Shown here: piece by piece, positions 10,501 through 20,335 of the stretch
Position numbering within the stretch: position 1 is the stretch's first letter
Layout of the letters: every line of letters starts with the position of its first letter
Assembly (NCBI GenBank): GCA_036346225.1
Contig: JARFIW010001215.1
Location: 5,842,501-5,906,500, forward strand
Source: Platerodrilus igneus
Taxonomy: Eukaryota > Arthropoda > Insecta > Coleoptera > Lycidae
DNA: 64,000 bases
Direction: 5' to 3'
Position numbers and translations under genes: made by a program
The notes under the pieces: model-generated
The model's database searches: none
What the model was told of the DNA's origin: nothing
Seen by the model: the letters and a program-made list of their open reading frames with translations, nothing else

Positions 10501-11110
10501 TATTTTAAACGATAAACTATCATTCCTTTTTAATGATAATAAGGAAATAGATGGTGCATACGAAAGCTTCGAGATAAGTCAACATAAAAAATTTGATGAA
10601 GTCTGTGGTATAAATGATACATGGGGTAACACTACATTGCCAAGATATCAGTCCGAAGAAGGCGAATGTTTTGTGCAATTTAATTTAAACCAATTCGCAC
10701 CCTGCGAATAACTTACTGGAAGTAACAAAGTAAGCTGCGATTTGTGTACAAAAAAAAACATAGTGGGCCCAATAAAAGAACTGTCTATATATCAATAGCA
10801 CTAAACAAATTCTAGTTTACAAGCCACCTCGAGTACTGATTTTACATTTTAAGCGATTTCAGGTTTTAAGACTACGATCTGTTAAGGTGAATAAGCACGT
10901 TTCATTCCCTTTATTACTGGATTTAACGCATTTTTGTTCAAAACAATGCCAAACGTTTCCAGCATTCAATTTTAATCAAACTAAAGTGTTGTATACATTA
11001 TAGTGTTGTGCAACATAGTGGTTCAATTCATTGCAGACATTGTGACGCACAAGAAAAATTAAGAAATCTATTAGAAAACGATAGTTACTGTTAGCAATTT
11101 TTATCTAAAA
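10501..11110 (+). pseudogene. USP16/45-like pseudogene, C-terminal catalytic part
   Basis: Continues the frame of 5200-5676 across element G2. Reads EEGECFVQFNLNQFAPCE, a stop, LTGSNKVSCDLCTKK, then (other frame) PPRVLILHFKRFQ, VNKHVSFPLLLDLTHFC and, frame-shifted, VVQHSGSIHCRH. These match in order the zinc-finger CxxC, the ILHLKRFQ strand, the R/N-KVNKHV-FP-LDLAPFC block and the EHSGS..GGHYTAY His box of USP16/45. The His-box Gly-Gly and Tyr are lost. With the N-terminal part this is a full-length but dead copy. Confidence 0.88.
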
Positions 11111-11308
11111 ATAATAGTTATTTATGTACCAAGTCAGTAAAGTGATTCTTTATTGAACAAGTCTGAGATTATGAGCCGAGTGAGCAAAGCGAGCTAGGCG
11201 AATAACAGGCGAGTGACATGGTGCATACAAACTTTTATCGCCAACCGTTAAAATTTATAATTTAAAAACAGTGTAGATATTATAACATGATATTTTATTA
11301 TGACAAAG

Positions 11309-11311
<3 letters not shown>

Positions 11312-11347
<36 letters not shown>
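11312..11347. repeat. (AT)n microsatellite
   Basis: About 18 uninterrupted dinucleotides directly left of TAL copy 1. Confidence 0.97.
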
Positions 11348-11350
<3 letters not shown>

Positions 11351-12231
11351 AGTGGATTTAAAGGGTTAAATTTGGGTATAAACAATGCAATTTCAAACAC
11401 CCTATATAGAGGAAACAACCATAATTTACGTGCAAAATTTATTTCATTCATTTAATTTAAAGTAACAAGTATTACCATAATTTTATAATTAGGGATTAAA
11501 AATTCGTAGGTTCGTAAAGAAAATAAATTGTCTAAGCCAATAGAAATTATTAATTAATTTAATTCAGTTTAATTCAAAACATGAAAAATTGATAATTCCA
11601 AGGCGAAACGCTTTACTAACAAACAAACAGACGTCGAATATAGGAAATACCTTGAAACGCAAACTCCTAGAAATGTTATTTTAAAACGATCGTTAATTGA
11701 ACACCTGCATGTTTTGGAAAGGTCATGTTCCCCTTATTTCTGTAGATAACAAGACAAGCTTCGAGGAATATCGTTCAACCGACGGTTGTTTCGCATAAAC
11801 GCTAACCAAAAGTTTCTATTAGCGTAGAAGGAATGAATAATCAATGATATGCTTCAGAATGAGACGGGCATAATAGCATTCACTTCGGTAGACACGTATA
11901 CAACTCCACGTGGAGTAGATATCACGCGAACAGTAATATCGATTTTCTACCACTCAAGCAAGGGTAGAAGGAAACATCTAATATGCATAAGAGAGGAATA
12001 GAGTTAATACAGGCGGGGTTTTAAGACATCACTGAAAGGTATCATTGGTTGAAATAGTTAGTTTTACAACAGACGAGCACGGGACAGATGAATGCGGGTT
12101 TTTCGGAAAATAGCGCGGCGACGAGCTAAATTTCGGGGAGTTTGAAAACGGTTATACAAAATTTAAAGAAAGAGTTAGTTCAATTAAGTATTTCGCGTTA
12201 AGAGGGTTTGGAGAGGTTACATTTTGAACCG

Positions 12232-12238
12232 TATAAAT
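12232..12238 (+). promoter_or_regulatory. TATA box of TAL copy 1
   Basis: TATAAAT, followed about 30-60 bp later by a T/C-rich start region and at 12322 by GTAAGTATT. The same spacing of TATA box and GTAAGTATT is seen in copies 2 (31545, 31625) and 3 (46442, 46522). Confidence 0.6.
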
Positions 12239-13120
12239 ACGAGAGTTGAGTTATTAAGTTTCTCTTTTATTCTTTAATCTTGCATCGCATAACGACATAC
12301 AAAAAGCAACTGACAAAGCTTGTAAGTATTAAAATTTGTGAAGTTCAGTATTAAATTGGTTGTGACCTTATAGTTTGAGACGCGGTTAATGTCGAGTTTA
12401 TTTAAATTTAATTGAGGTCCAACGAATACTTTAACAAGCTCGTAAATTAAAAATGCGATAATAAACAAGTGTAATATACATGTATTTGGATATTGAAATT
12501 GATATTGGATGGGTAGCAGGAAGCGCAACTTAGATTGTGGTCATCTTTAAAACATCTTGTGGAGCCGCACGATTTACCAATTGGACGAGGGTTCAGGAAC
12601 ATAATACATCGTCAACGGTGATGGAATCTTCAAGTTTTTCCAGCTAACGCATTAGAATTTGCCGTTTTTTTTTTATAAACTGTTGAAAATTTTGTGATGT
12701 GTGAGAGTGAACTTTGATGGTATTTTTCGTTATTTTACGTATTTAAAAGGATACGTATAACTGACTAGTAATATGGTATTTTGAATATAAAACAAAAGGT
12801 GTACGTAAAGTTTATTTGAATTGCTTGATGAATTTAAATTTAATTGTTAAGAGTACATGGGTTTTTTTGAAGTTTGTAGTAATAGTATGCCAAGTGGAAA
12901 GTATACATCTTAAACTGGGTTATCATGAGCTCACCATATTCCAGTGTAGTAACAAACCAAGGTTAGGTATTATTTGGGGTCCATTTATTTCTGTTGCTGT
13001 AAATGTGTTAGAAATTTCAATTTTAAAAACAAGGACTTGACAAAAGTAGCATTTATTGAGGTGTAACATGAGCACCGAACTGTAAATAACTATGAATATT
13101 ATAATTTGTAAATAGTGGTC

Positions 13121-13126
13121 AATAAA
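13121..13126 (+). terminator. Poly(A) signal of TAL copy 1
   Basis: AATAAA followed by TTGTATGATTGTTGTATT. Copies 2 (32444) and 3 (47334) have AATAAA followed by a similar TTGTATGTTGGTTGTATT stretch. Confidence 0.6.
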
Positions 13127-13406
13127 TATTGTATGATTGTTGTATTATTTTGTGATTTTATTTGAATGGTGTGTGAACGTTGAATAGAATGAGAGTAAAT
13201 TTAGATATACGAGAAGAAGCACAGCTGAGTTAGCCAGGGAAGCGGCGGAAGCAATTAATTTGATAGAGCAGAAAGCGGGTAAGGAAAATTTTGTGAAATT
13301 TTTAGATTTGTAAATAATTTTTTTTGTGAACTGGCGAGGTACCAGAGCATGAGCTCGAACAATTTTTAGGAAGTTCCAGAGGATAAGAAGGTTCCACGGC
13401 AATTTA

Positions 13407-13430
13407 TGACGGCCCAACGTTGGGGCTCGA
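13407..13430 (+). promoter_or_regulatory. tRNA-Lys-type primer-binding-site-like sequence
   Basis: CCCAACGT-T-GGGGCTCGA matches, apart from an extra T, the complement of the 3' arm of animal tRNA-Lys(CUU), as used by many retroelements. It follows the LTR-like end CCACGGCA by five bases. Confidence 0.7.
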
Positions 13431-13472
13431 ATGTTTTTTTTTCACAGGCGGGGATAAATTGAGGTTACACGG

Positions 13473-13474
<2 letters not shown>

Positions 13475-13511
<37 letters not shown>
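13475..13511. repeat. (AT)n microsatellite
   Basis: Directly right of TAL copy 1. Confidence 0.97.
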
Positions 13512-13516
<5 letters not shown>

Positions 13517-13538
13517 TAGCTAATACAAAATCAATTTA

Positions 13539-14691
13539 CTAATTTTTTGTTATATTAAACGTGAACGTACACCCTGACGGATTATAGAAATTATTTCCAG
13601 AAGTCGAAGGAGTTTGAATCGAAAATGTTTGCTGATTATTATCTATGTTGACAAATTGTAAATCGTTAGTAGAATTATCATTGGTAATAACTATGTTGTC
13701 AGTTTGACCTTCACCTAAAATTGTCTTTGCAATTTTTGTTTTATTGAGCACAGATTCCTCAACATAGGACTCTGCAACCGTTTCGCTTTTCCATCCTCCA
13801 TGACGTTTTAAATTTTCCTTACAGCCGCCCGCGTTGGCAAACAGAGTGGCGGAGGTTCGACAAAAACAATGTCCCGTATAAAGTGATAGATCTGGCAAAT
13901 GGAGATAATTGGCAATTTTGCTTGGTATACTTCCAAAAGTAAGGATTCCAACTGGCTGGATTGTGTATTTGCCATTTCTATAAGTTAGAAAAAATCGGTC
14001 ATGAGGCGTCTTTTTAGGACGCAGAGCTAAATAGTTGTTAAATAATTCTATGGATTTTACTTTTCCTTCAAACTCTGAAGTGATCACAAATAATCAAGGT
14101 GTATTGGTCTTTGTTTTAGTTATATGAACAATTACAATGGTTTCTTTGTGCTCTATGTCCCTTACATTTAAATTCAAAAATTTTTCATTACATATAGCCC
14201 CAGCAATACCAAACACGACACAAGTTTAAAATTTTATACTGGATTAATATCAAGCTGATTATGAAAAGTTTGTATAAATTACCTTCATCATCAAGTAGAT
14301 TTCATCCGGCGCATATAGTAAAAATTGAAGTATTTCTACTTGTGTAAAAGTTTTTAACTTTTTTGGAATATGATTTCCTCCTTTTTGTTTCAAGAATGCC
14401 GTAAGTTTTCTAATATTTGCTAATATCAACATCATTTTTTGCTGAAAGGGTTGCTCTCACCATTGAATAGTATGACCATAGCGAAGAAGGAGAATACTTT
14501 TTCGATAAATCGGAAAAATACGCCAGTACAATGTTTTCACTGTATTTTGTAATTTCATGTTTGTTGCACCACTATATCAATATATCATACTGCGATTGTA
14601 TTTTTCGAGTGATTTTTGTGGTAGAATTTCGAAAGACGTCTCTAACGACTTCTTAATTTCAGGTGGCGTGCACTGAATATCTTCTTCCATT
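13539..14691 (-). pseudogene. Crypton-like tyrosine recombinase (broken)
   Basis: Site-specific recombinase of the phage-integrase fold; Crypton-type elements use it to cut and rejoin DNA through a covalent Tyr. From the N terminus (14691): MEEDIQCTPPEIKKSLE, then a core-binding-like region (VLAYFSDLSKKYSPSSL, MVRATLSAKNDVD), a possible intron or damage near 14270-14300, VVFGIAGAICNEKFLNLNVRDIE, and the catalytic part with YTGHCFCRTSATLFANAGG, LKRHGGWKSETVAESYVEES. The HxxR box has Cys where Arg is expected; the later His and the Tyr (AESYVE) remain. The Asn-rich tail NPSGCTFTFNITKN is typical of arthropod relatives. Stops at several places, for example before 14087, make it a pseudogene. Confidence 0.78.
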
Positions 14692-15011
14692 ATTTTATAA
14701 TAAGCGACAAAACTTTCACTGTTAGAGACGTGACAATGACAATTAGTTTTCGTTTAATGTCATACATCAGTCATTGGTATGTTGATTAATTTACGGCAGG
14801 TAAAACGTTTGATTTTTACGGTAAGATAAAGTGTTTTGTTACTTCCGAAAATTGTATGGTTATATTGACGGTTGGCGATAAAAACAATTATTGTCTTCGT
14901 AGTGTAAAGGATTTGAAGCAAACTTTAAAATTCCACTGGGAAAGTGGTATAACATCAGTGATTCTTGTGTTTCAGAAGTGCCCGAAGAGAAGTTCTTAGA
15001 GACACAGGCAT
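14692..15011. other. No gene seen
   Basis: Short AT-rich flank between the recombinase pseudogene and gypsy element G1; may be noncoding sequence of the recombinase element. Confidence 0.35.
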
Positions 15012-15015
15012 ATTT

Positions 15016-15229
15016 TGTAACGTGCCAAAGATTTGGCACTAGACATCTTTCTAGTTTAATTTTGATGTGCGGGAGTTTCGCGCCTTAAATTTGAAAGACT
15101 TTGCATATTGTGTGACGTCATTGACAGATGGACGCCCTAAAATCTGTATTATAGATTAGCGTTACCAACTGCCTTTGCGTCTAGTATACCTCGTTTGCGG
15201 GACTGTAAGAATCACGCGTGAATGTAAGA
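15016..15229 (+). repeat. G1 5' LTR, internally deleted
   Basis: Its left 90 bp match 22964-23055 (ACGTGCCAAAGATTTGGCAC palindrome, GTTTCGCGCC) and its right 130 bp match 23505-23637 (GCATATTGTGTGACGTCA, GTTTGCGGGACTGTAAG). About 450 bp present in the 3' LTR are missing between them, at a short ACTT/TTTGC junction. A primer-binding-site-like TGCCGCCTCAACG follows at 15232. Confidence 0.85.
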
Positions 15230-15230
15230 A

Positions 15231-15245
15231 TTGCCGCCTCAACGT
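15231..15245 (+). promoter_or_regulatory. G1 primer-binding site (diverged)
   Basis: TTGCCGCCTCAACG, two bases from the LTR end, agreeing at 11 of 13 positions with TGGCGCCTGAACG in G2. Confidence 0.6.
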
Positions 15246-15296
15246 GATTTTTTAGGTGTAATATTTCTTTTATGACTATAGAAAGTATTAATTATC

Positions 15297-15298
<2 letters not shown>

Positions 15299-15341
<43 letters not shown>
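15299..15341. repeat. (AT)n microsatellite in G1 leader
   Basis: About 21 uninterrupted dinucleotides. Confidence 0.97.
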
Positions 15342-15342
<1 letters not shown>

Positions 15343-16256
15343 CTTTTTACTTAAAAAATAAATTATCTAGTATTCTAATGTCTATTGACCCTAAAAATTT
15401 ATGTTGGTTTTTTGGAACTCACTAGATTGCCTAAGATGTCAAAAACAGTTGTTATAGGAACCAAATGAAAACCGTCATTTTGGGGTTATTGAAATACATA
15501 GCTTTCGTCTTTAAAAAGTTTTGTTAAATTAATTTTCTCCCAACTTTAAATGAAATCTACCTTTTTAACTTCAATTGTGGTAAATATTTGTATAGTTGTT
15601 TTTTGAAATGGAATTAATGTGTTTTCCTTTAGCAGTGTTTATAGGATAATATAACCTCACATACATGTTTACACCAAATAATTTTGATTGTAAGTATTTT
15701 TAATTATAAGTAAACAACTTATTTTTTTACCTATTATGAAAGAAAAATGAAATTTTTTTTAAAAAATGCTATAAAGTGCAGTTAAATAATCACTTTATTT
15801 TTGAAATTTTTCTAGCTTATCTCAATTAACTTGTTTTTGGATTAATTTTTAAAGCTACTATTCAAATAACATATATAATGTATCTTTCTATAATTTTGAG
15901 TGTTTTTTTATAACCGAAATCATTAAGTATAATTCTCAATTACTTATATATAACAAAATTCCATGTCGAAATATAGATTTCCTAATTAACTGAGTTTTTA
16001 GTGTCTTTTAAAGCGTTATTCTAACTTAACCGTGATATATTTCTTTTCTTAAACATTATCTTGCCCTCTTACAGTTTTAAATGTGTTTCCTTGATAATTT
16101 GAACAGCTGTAACCTATAGATGCTTTTTTGAAAGGAAGATTTTGCCTTTGAATAAACTTATCGTAGCGAATTGAAGTTAGCTGTACCGTTTGTTGTCGTG
16201 TGAATTACTATAGTATCGTATATCTTGTATATTATTGTCTCAAATATTATTTCAAA
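15342..16256 (+). other. G1 leader, noncoding
   Basis: T-rich 0.9 kb between the microsatellite and gag; no ORF or motif recognised. Confidence 0.5.
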
Positions 16257-16745
16257 ATGAACATTACACATCTTAAGTTTTTGGAGCTGATTTACGAAAT
16301 TGAATGTAGAAACATCACCCCCGCCTCTAATCAAAATGATAGACGATTACAACTTAAAGCCATTCTAGCCCAGGAAACAAAAGGCCTACCTATTTCTAAA
16401 AAAATTGTTTCCGATTTAACTCAAAATGTATCTGAAATCAAACAGTCCTTTGAGGATATAACTAATATAATAAACAAAATAGACCCCGGCCCAAGCGAGA
16501 TTGAATTAAAACGTTTGGTTTCTCGTATAATTCATCTTAAGCAGCGTATAGAACTATTGTGCTTATATGACAATGAACAAGCGAACCAAGCTAAACAAAC
16601 TTTTCTATCAGATATCTTATTACTTGAAGGGATAGTTCTTAAGAGACTCAATCCAAACGCAGACATAGATATATCTATACCGTTATCAAATCTCATAATT
16701 GCCCAAGCTCAACCATTAGGGAAATCTATACCTGTTTATAAATAG
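16257..16745 (+). CDS. G1 Gag (capsid part)
   Basis: Structural protein forming the retrotransposon particle. I start it at the ATG of MNITHLKFLELIYEIECRN; the frame extends 19 codons further up without a better ATG. It has 162 codons, is helical and Gln/Asn/Leu-rich, with a coiled-coil-like stretch (VSRIIHLKQRIELLCLYDNEQ is typical of gypsy Gag). It ends at TAG 16743. The nucleocapsid fingers lie 110 bases on in another frame, so the original Gag was probably longer and is now cut by a frameshift. Assigned mostly by position ahead of the knuckles and protease. Confidence 0.65.
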   Translation: MNITHLKFLELIYEIECRNITPASNQNDRRLQLKAILAQETKGLPISKKIVSDLTQNVSEIKQSFEDITNIINKIDPGPSEIELKRLVSRIIHLKQRIELLCLYDNEQANQAKQTFLSDILLLEGIVLKRLNPNADIDISIPLSNLIIAQAQPLGKSIPVYK

Positions 16746-16852
16746 GGTTTAACTTTTCAAGGGTTTGACCCTCAAATCTCTTTAATGTCTTTTAAAGTCT
16801 CATAAAGTATCTACCCTTAATGTTCCTTCTACCGCAACAAATAACTTACTTA

Positions 16853-17081
16853 TCTGTTAGAACTGTAAGAGTAGTGGACATAATTACAACGTTTGTACAT
16901 ACCCCAAAAATATTTTTGTTATGGTTGTGGTCGCGCTAATATCTATAAATCAAACTGTACGAATTGTAATCCTAACGTATCGGGAAACTCCCGTCGAGAT
17001 ATTCCTATTCAGGGCGTGAATATCTCAAGGAATCAAAATCGTCCTCAACACCAATCATTCAACGGACCCAAACGTCAATAA
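16853..17081 (+). pseudogene. G1 nucleocapsid zinc knuckles
   Basis: RNA-binding C-terminal part of Gag. Around 16855 the frame reads C-(stop)-N-C-KSSG-H-NYNV-C, a CCHC knuckle (C-x2-C-x4-H-x4-C) with a stop between its first two Cys. It is followed by FCYGCGRANIYKSNCTNC, a second Cys-rich finger, and an Arg/Asn/Gln-rich basic tail (SRNQNRPQHQSFNGPKRQ). Confidence 0.75.
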
Positions 17082-17289
17082 ACTTAAACCATAAAACTAC
17101 CTCTAACGCTGTACCGTTATTAAATTTATCTAACAATAATATCGCTACTGTCAATGTACAAAATGCCTTACCTTCATTAGAAGAATTATGTTATACTACC
17201 TCGTCTGAATGGTCTAATTGGCTACAAACCGTTAATTCCTTTTACCATAAAAGGTCTGCCGCTTTACAACTTGTTAAGAAACCCTTTGA

Positions 17290-17909
17290 TAATCGTCCAC
17301 ACTTACCCATCTCGATTGGTTCCTTAAATGTAATAGCTTTACTGGACACAGGCTCTTCATGCTCCCTTATAAACAACGAAGGTTTACAGCAATTATTTAA
17401 ACAAAATATTAAAATTCAATTTGTTCCCGAAAAACTTCCACAAATTTAGCTGACGATAATCAAATATATGTAACGGGTTCCCTTAAATTAAAAATTCGAG
17501 TAGAATCACTTGAACGCGAGGTTCCATTTTTGATTGTGCCTGCATTAGCTTATCCTTTCCTACTAGGTGTGGACTTTTGTAAACTTTTTAATTTGTCGCT
17601 TTACTTCCAGGATTTTTCATGGCAAACTTCTCTTAAAACAAATTCCTGTGCATCTGCAGGAATATCTAATAAAATTTCTTTTACTGATTCCCAAAATATA
17701 ATCCTTAACTCTACAATTGACAAATTGCGTAAACTTAATACCTCTGAACTTGGTTGCGTTACTACTGCAACACATGTTATCTCTACAGTTGATGCCCTCC
17801 CTTTTAAGCAACGTCAATATCCGTTATCGCCTGCATTGCAAAAGCATTTGCTTTCCGAAATAGATAAAATGTTAGAATCCGGTGTTATCTCTCCTCAAAT
17901 TCACCCTGG
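17290..17909 (+). pseudogene. G1 protease and RT N-terminal linker
   Basis: Aspartic protease that cleaves Gag-Pol. The active-site motif reads ALLDTGSSCSLI at about 17338, with D-T-G intact, after LPISIGSLNV. Further on YPFLLGVDFCKLF (17548) fits the flap-to-C-terminal 'ILG.DFL' strand. The linker to RT ends VDALPFKQRQYPLSPALQK and LESGVISP, the standard gypsy lead-in to RT. A frameshift near 17450 and another near 17912 break it. Confidence 0.8.
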
Positions 17910-19358
17910 ATGTCTCCCGTATTACTAGTTCGTAACAAGAATGACGATTGGCGTGTTTGTTTTGATGGCAGAAAGTTGAATTCTGTAACTGTCTCTGATG
18001 CTTACTCTCTACCAAGAACTGACTCAATTTTAAGCCGGCTTCGAAACGCAAAATTTATCTCATCTATCGATCTTAGACAAGCTTTTTATCAGATACCCCT
18101 CGATTTACCTTCCGGTCCTAAAACCGCTTTTTGTGTTCCAGGCCGAGGTCTTTTCGAATATAATTTTTTGCCATTTGGTCTCTGTAACGCACCACAAACC
18201 CTACAACGTACTATGGATAAAACGTTAGGTCCTATCTTACATCAAGAACGTGCCTTTGTATTTTTAGATGATATTTTAGTTATCTCAAGTTCCTTTGATG
18301 AACATATCGCCACATTGAACGAAGTGGCAGAACGCCTAAATGCAGCAGGTTTTAAGATAAACTGGGAGAAGTGTCAATTTTGTTGTTCGTCCCTTACATT
18401 TCTTGGTTTTATTATCGATGGAACTGGTTTACAAGCAGATCCTGCTAAAGTCGACGCTATTACTAAATTCAAAACACCTAAAACTGTTACTGAAATTAAA
18501 CGTTTACTCGGAATAATTAGCTACTATCGCATGTTTTTACCCAACCTTTCAACTATATCTGCACCCATTACCGCTTTAATTAAAAATAAAAAGAATTCCC
18601 AAACTATGGAGTGGAATTTAGAATCTCAACAGGCTTTCGAACAAATTAAAACGTTAATCACTTCAGCACCTATCTTAATTTCACCCAATTTTGATGAAAA
18701 ATTTTATATACAAACCGATGCCTCACTTACTGGTTTAGGTGCAATGTTGTTCCAGGTGAGCAATGGTTTAGAGCACCCAATTGCTTATGCAAGTCGCGCC
18801 TTAACTTCTGCCGAACAAAAATACTCAGCTACCGAACGAGAATTATTAGGCGTTATCTTTGGCATCGAAAAATTTAGAGGATATGTTGAATGTACACATT
18901 TTACCGTAATTACCGATTGTGCAGCCCTCACTTGGCTAAATAACTTAAAACAATCCGCTGGTCGTTTGGCAAGATGGAACTTGCGTATCTCTCAATTCAC
19001 CTTTGACGTTAGGCATAGGCCTGGCAAATTAAATATCGTACCTGATGCCTTGTCCCGTCATGCCGTCTCTCTTAACCTTCCAAATCTAATTCCTGATACC
19101 TGGTATCTTAATATGATTAAAAAAGTCTCTGATAATCCCGATAAATTTCCTACCTTTCGTGTAACCAACAATAGATTATATAAATTTGTATCTTATTCAC
19201 CTCATAAAATATTTAACATTCCTGAATGGAAACTTGTCGTCTTTACCGCTAACCGCAGTGAGGTGCTTAAATTATGTCATGATGATCCCATTGCTGCGCA
19301 TCTTGGCATTACAAAACTCTCGCTAAAATATCTGAATTATATTATTGGCCCACACTAA
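17910..19358 (+). CDS. G1 reverse transcriptase and RNase H
   Basis: 482-codon open frame. It copies genomic RNA to DNA and degrades the RNA strand. RT motif A is SSIDLRQAFYQIP (Asp 54), then FLPFGLCNAPQTLQR, and the active site is FVFLDDILV (Asp 120 and 121). Thumb/connection: LGFIIDGTGLQADPAK, LGIISYYRMFLPN. RNase H has YIQTDASLTGLGA (Asp 270), SATERELLGVIFGIEKF (Glu 311), VITDCAAL (Asp 336) and NIVPDALSR (Asp 379), all catalytic acids present. It ends in the integrase H2C2 region (AAHLGITKLSLKYLNYI). The true ORF begins upstream; a one-base shift separates it from the protease linker, and the first Met is internal. Confidence 0.95.
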   Translation: MSPVLLVRNKNDDWRVCFDGRKLNSVTVSDAYSLPRTDSILSRLRNAKFISSIDLRQAFYQIPLDLPSGPKTAFCVPGRGLFEYNFLPFGLCNAPQTLQRTMDKTLGPILHQERAFVFLDDILVISSSFDEHIATLNEVAERLNAAGFKINWEKCQFCCSSLTFLGFIIDGTGLQADPAKVDAITKFKTPKTVTEIKRLLGIISYYRMFLPNLSTISAPITALIKNKKNSQTMEWNLESQQAFEQIKTLITSAPILISPNFDEKFYIQTDASLTGLGAMLFQVSNGLEHPIAYASRALTSAEQKYSATERELLGVIFGIEKFRGYVECTHFTVITDCAALTWLNNLKQSAGRLARWNLRISQFTFDVRHRPGKLNIVPDALSRHAVSLNLPNLIPDTWYLNMIKKVSDNPDKFPTFRVTNNRLYKFVSYSPHKIFNIPEWKLVVFTANRSEVLKLCHDDPIAAHLGITKLSLKYLNYIIGPH

Positions 19359-20335
19359 AACAATCTGTCTGTCGGTATATTAGGAACTGTAAAATTTGTG
19401 GTTCTCATAAGAGCTCGCAAGAGGTTCGTCCTGGCTTAATGGGTAACTTTAAACGTGTATCTTATCCTTTTCAATTAATATCGCTTGACTTATTAGGACC
19501 TCTCCCCCGATCGAAAAAAGGTAACCAATATCTTTTAGTTGTCACCGATTGGTTTTCTAAATTTGTTATGGTGCAACCTTTACGTAAAGCTACATCTGCT
19601 GCTATAATTAAATTCCTAGAGCAAAATGTATTTCTTATCTTTGGTGTTGCTCAGATTATTCTTTGTGACAATGGGGCACAATTTATCTCTAAAGATTTTT
19701 AGAATTTCGTCAAGAGCTATAAAGTACAAAAATTTGGTTTAACGCAAAATACCATCCTCAAGTAAACCCTACCGAAAGAGTAAATAAAGTTTTAATTACC
19801 GCTATCTCTTTCTATATTGATTCAGACCATACTACATCGGATGAAAATATTTTTAAAATTGCTCAAGCTTTGCGTACACCTTAACACGAAGCAATCCAAT
19901 TCACTCCGTCATTTCTTGTTTTTGGAAGATATACCCCAATCGATGGGAGTTATTATGGTTTAGTTCCGGACGATACTAACGTAATTGATTTTGACGATAA
20001 AGTACGCTGGGACAAAGACCAACAATCATTACCTTCTATCTTTAACGATGTTAGGAAAAATTTGTTAAAAGCTTACGAAAAAAGTAAGGACCACTATAAC
20101 TTACGTAAACGAAATATCTCCTTCGTCTTGGGCGAACAAGTTTGGAAAAGGAATTATGTCTTGTCGGATGCATCTAAGAAAATTTCCTCAAAATTAGCCC
20201 CTAAATTCATCTTTTGTTAGGTCACTCGTGTCATTAGTCCCCTTATCTACGAACTTTAAGATGCTGAAGGAAAACGCCAAGGCAGGTGGCATATTAAAGA
20301 CCTTAAGCCATTTTCTGCTGACCCAAATGCTACTT
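19359..20335 (+). pseudogene. G1 integrase (broken)
   Basis: Joins element DNA to the genome. The H2C2 finger is split by a frameshift at ~19340 (H...H before, CKICGSH after). The core has LDLLGPLPRSKKGNQ (first Asp), LCDNGAQF (second Asp) and NPTERVNK (Glu), so D,D,E are all visible, but a TAG at ~19700 and later stops break it. The C-terminal part has LGEQVWKRNY and VTRVISPLIYEL...GRWHIKDLKPF, the GPY/F-type SH3-like end of gypsy integrases. The open segment 19439-19702 is the only long uninterrupted piece. Confidence 0.88.

Larger units (their letters stand above)
11348..13474 (+). mobile_element. TAL repeat copy 1 (LTR-like, noncoding, in (TA)n)
   Basis: A ~2.1-kb repeat also found at 30703-32716 and 45610-47641, with a more distant copy at about 47870-51605. 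It starts TGTAGTGGATTTAAAGGG and the LTR-like part ends CCACGGCA at 13401, followed by a tRNA-Lys-type primer-binding sequence and a second CACGGCA end at 13474. Signals in order: TATA box 12232, GTAAGT donor-like site 12322, a CCAG-CTAACG site near 12650 (donor GT lost), the palindromic TCATGAGCTCACCAT block near 12925, AATAAA 13121 and a GGGTAAGG donor-like site 13279. No ORF above 90 codons is conserved between copies. I read it as a long LTR or a noncoding transcription unit; family unknown. Confidence 0.75.

Noticed and set aside
11248..11451. ORF with Tyr-Ile repeats (also at 30400-30597 and 51324-51641)
   Set aside because: Translations of the (AT)n microsatellites.
16200..16256. Gag start at 16200
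   Set aside because: The frame opens with GTG there; the first ATG is at 16257.
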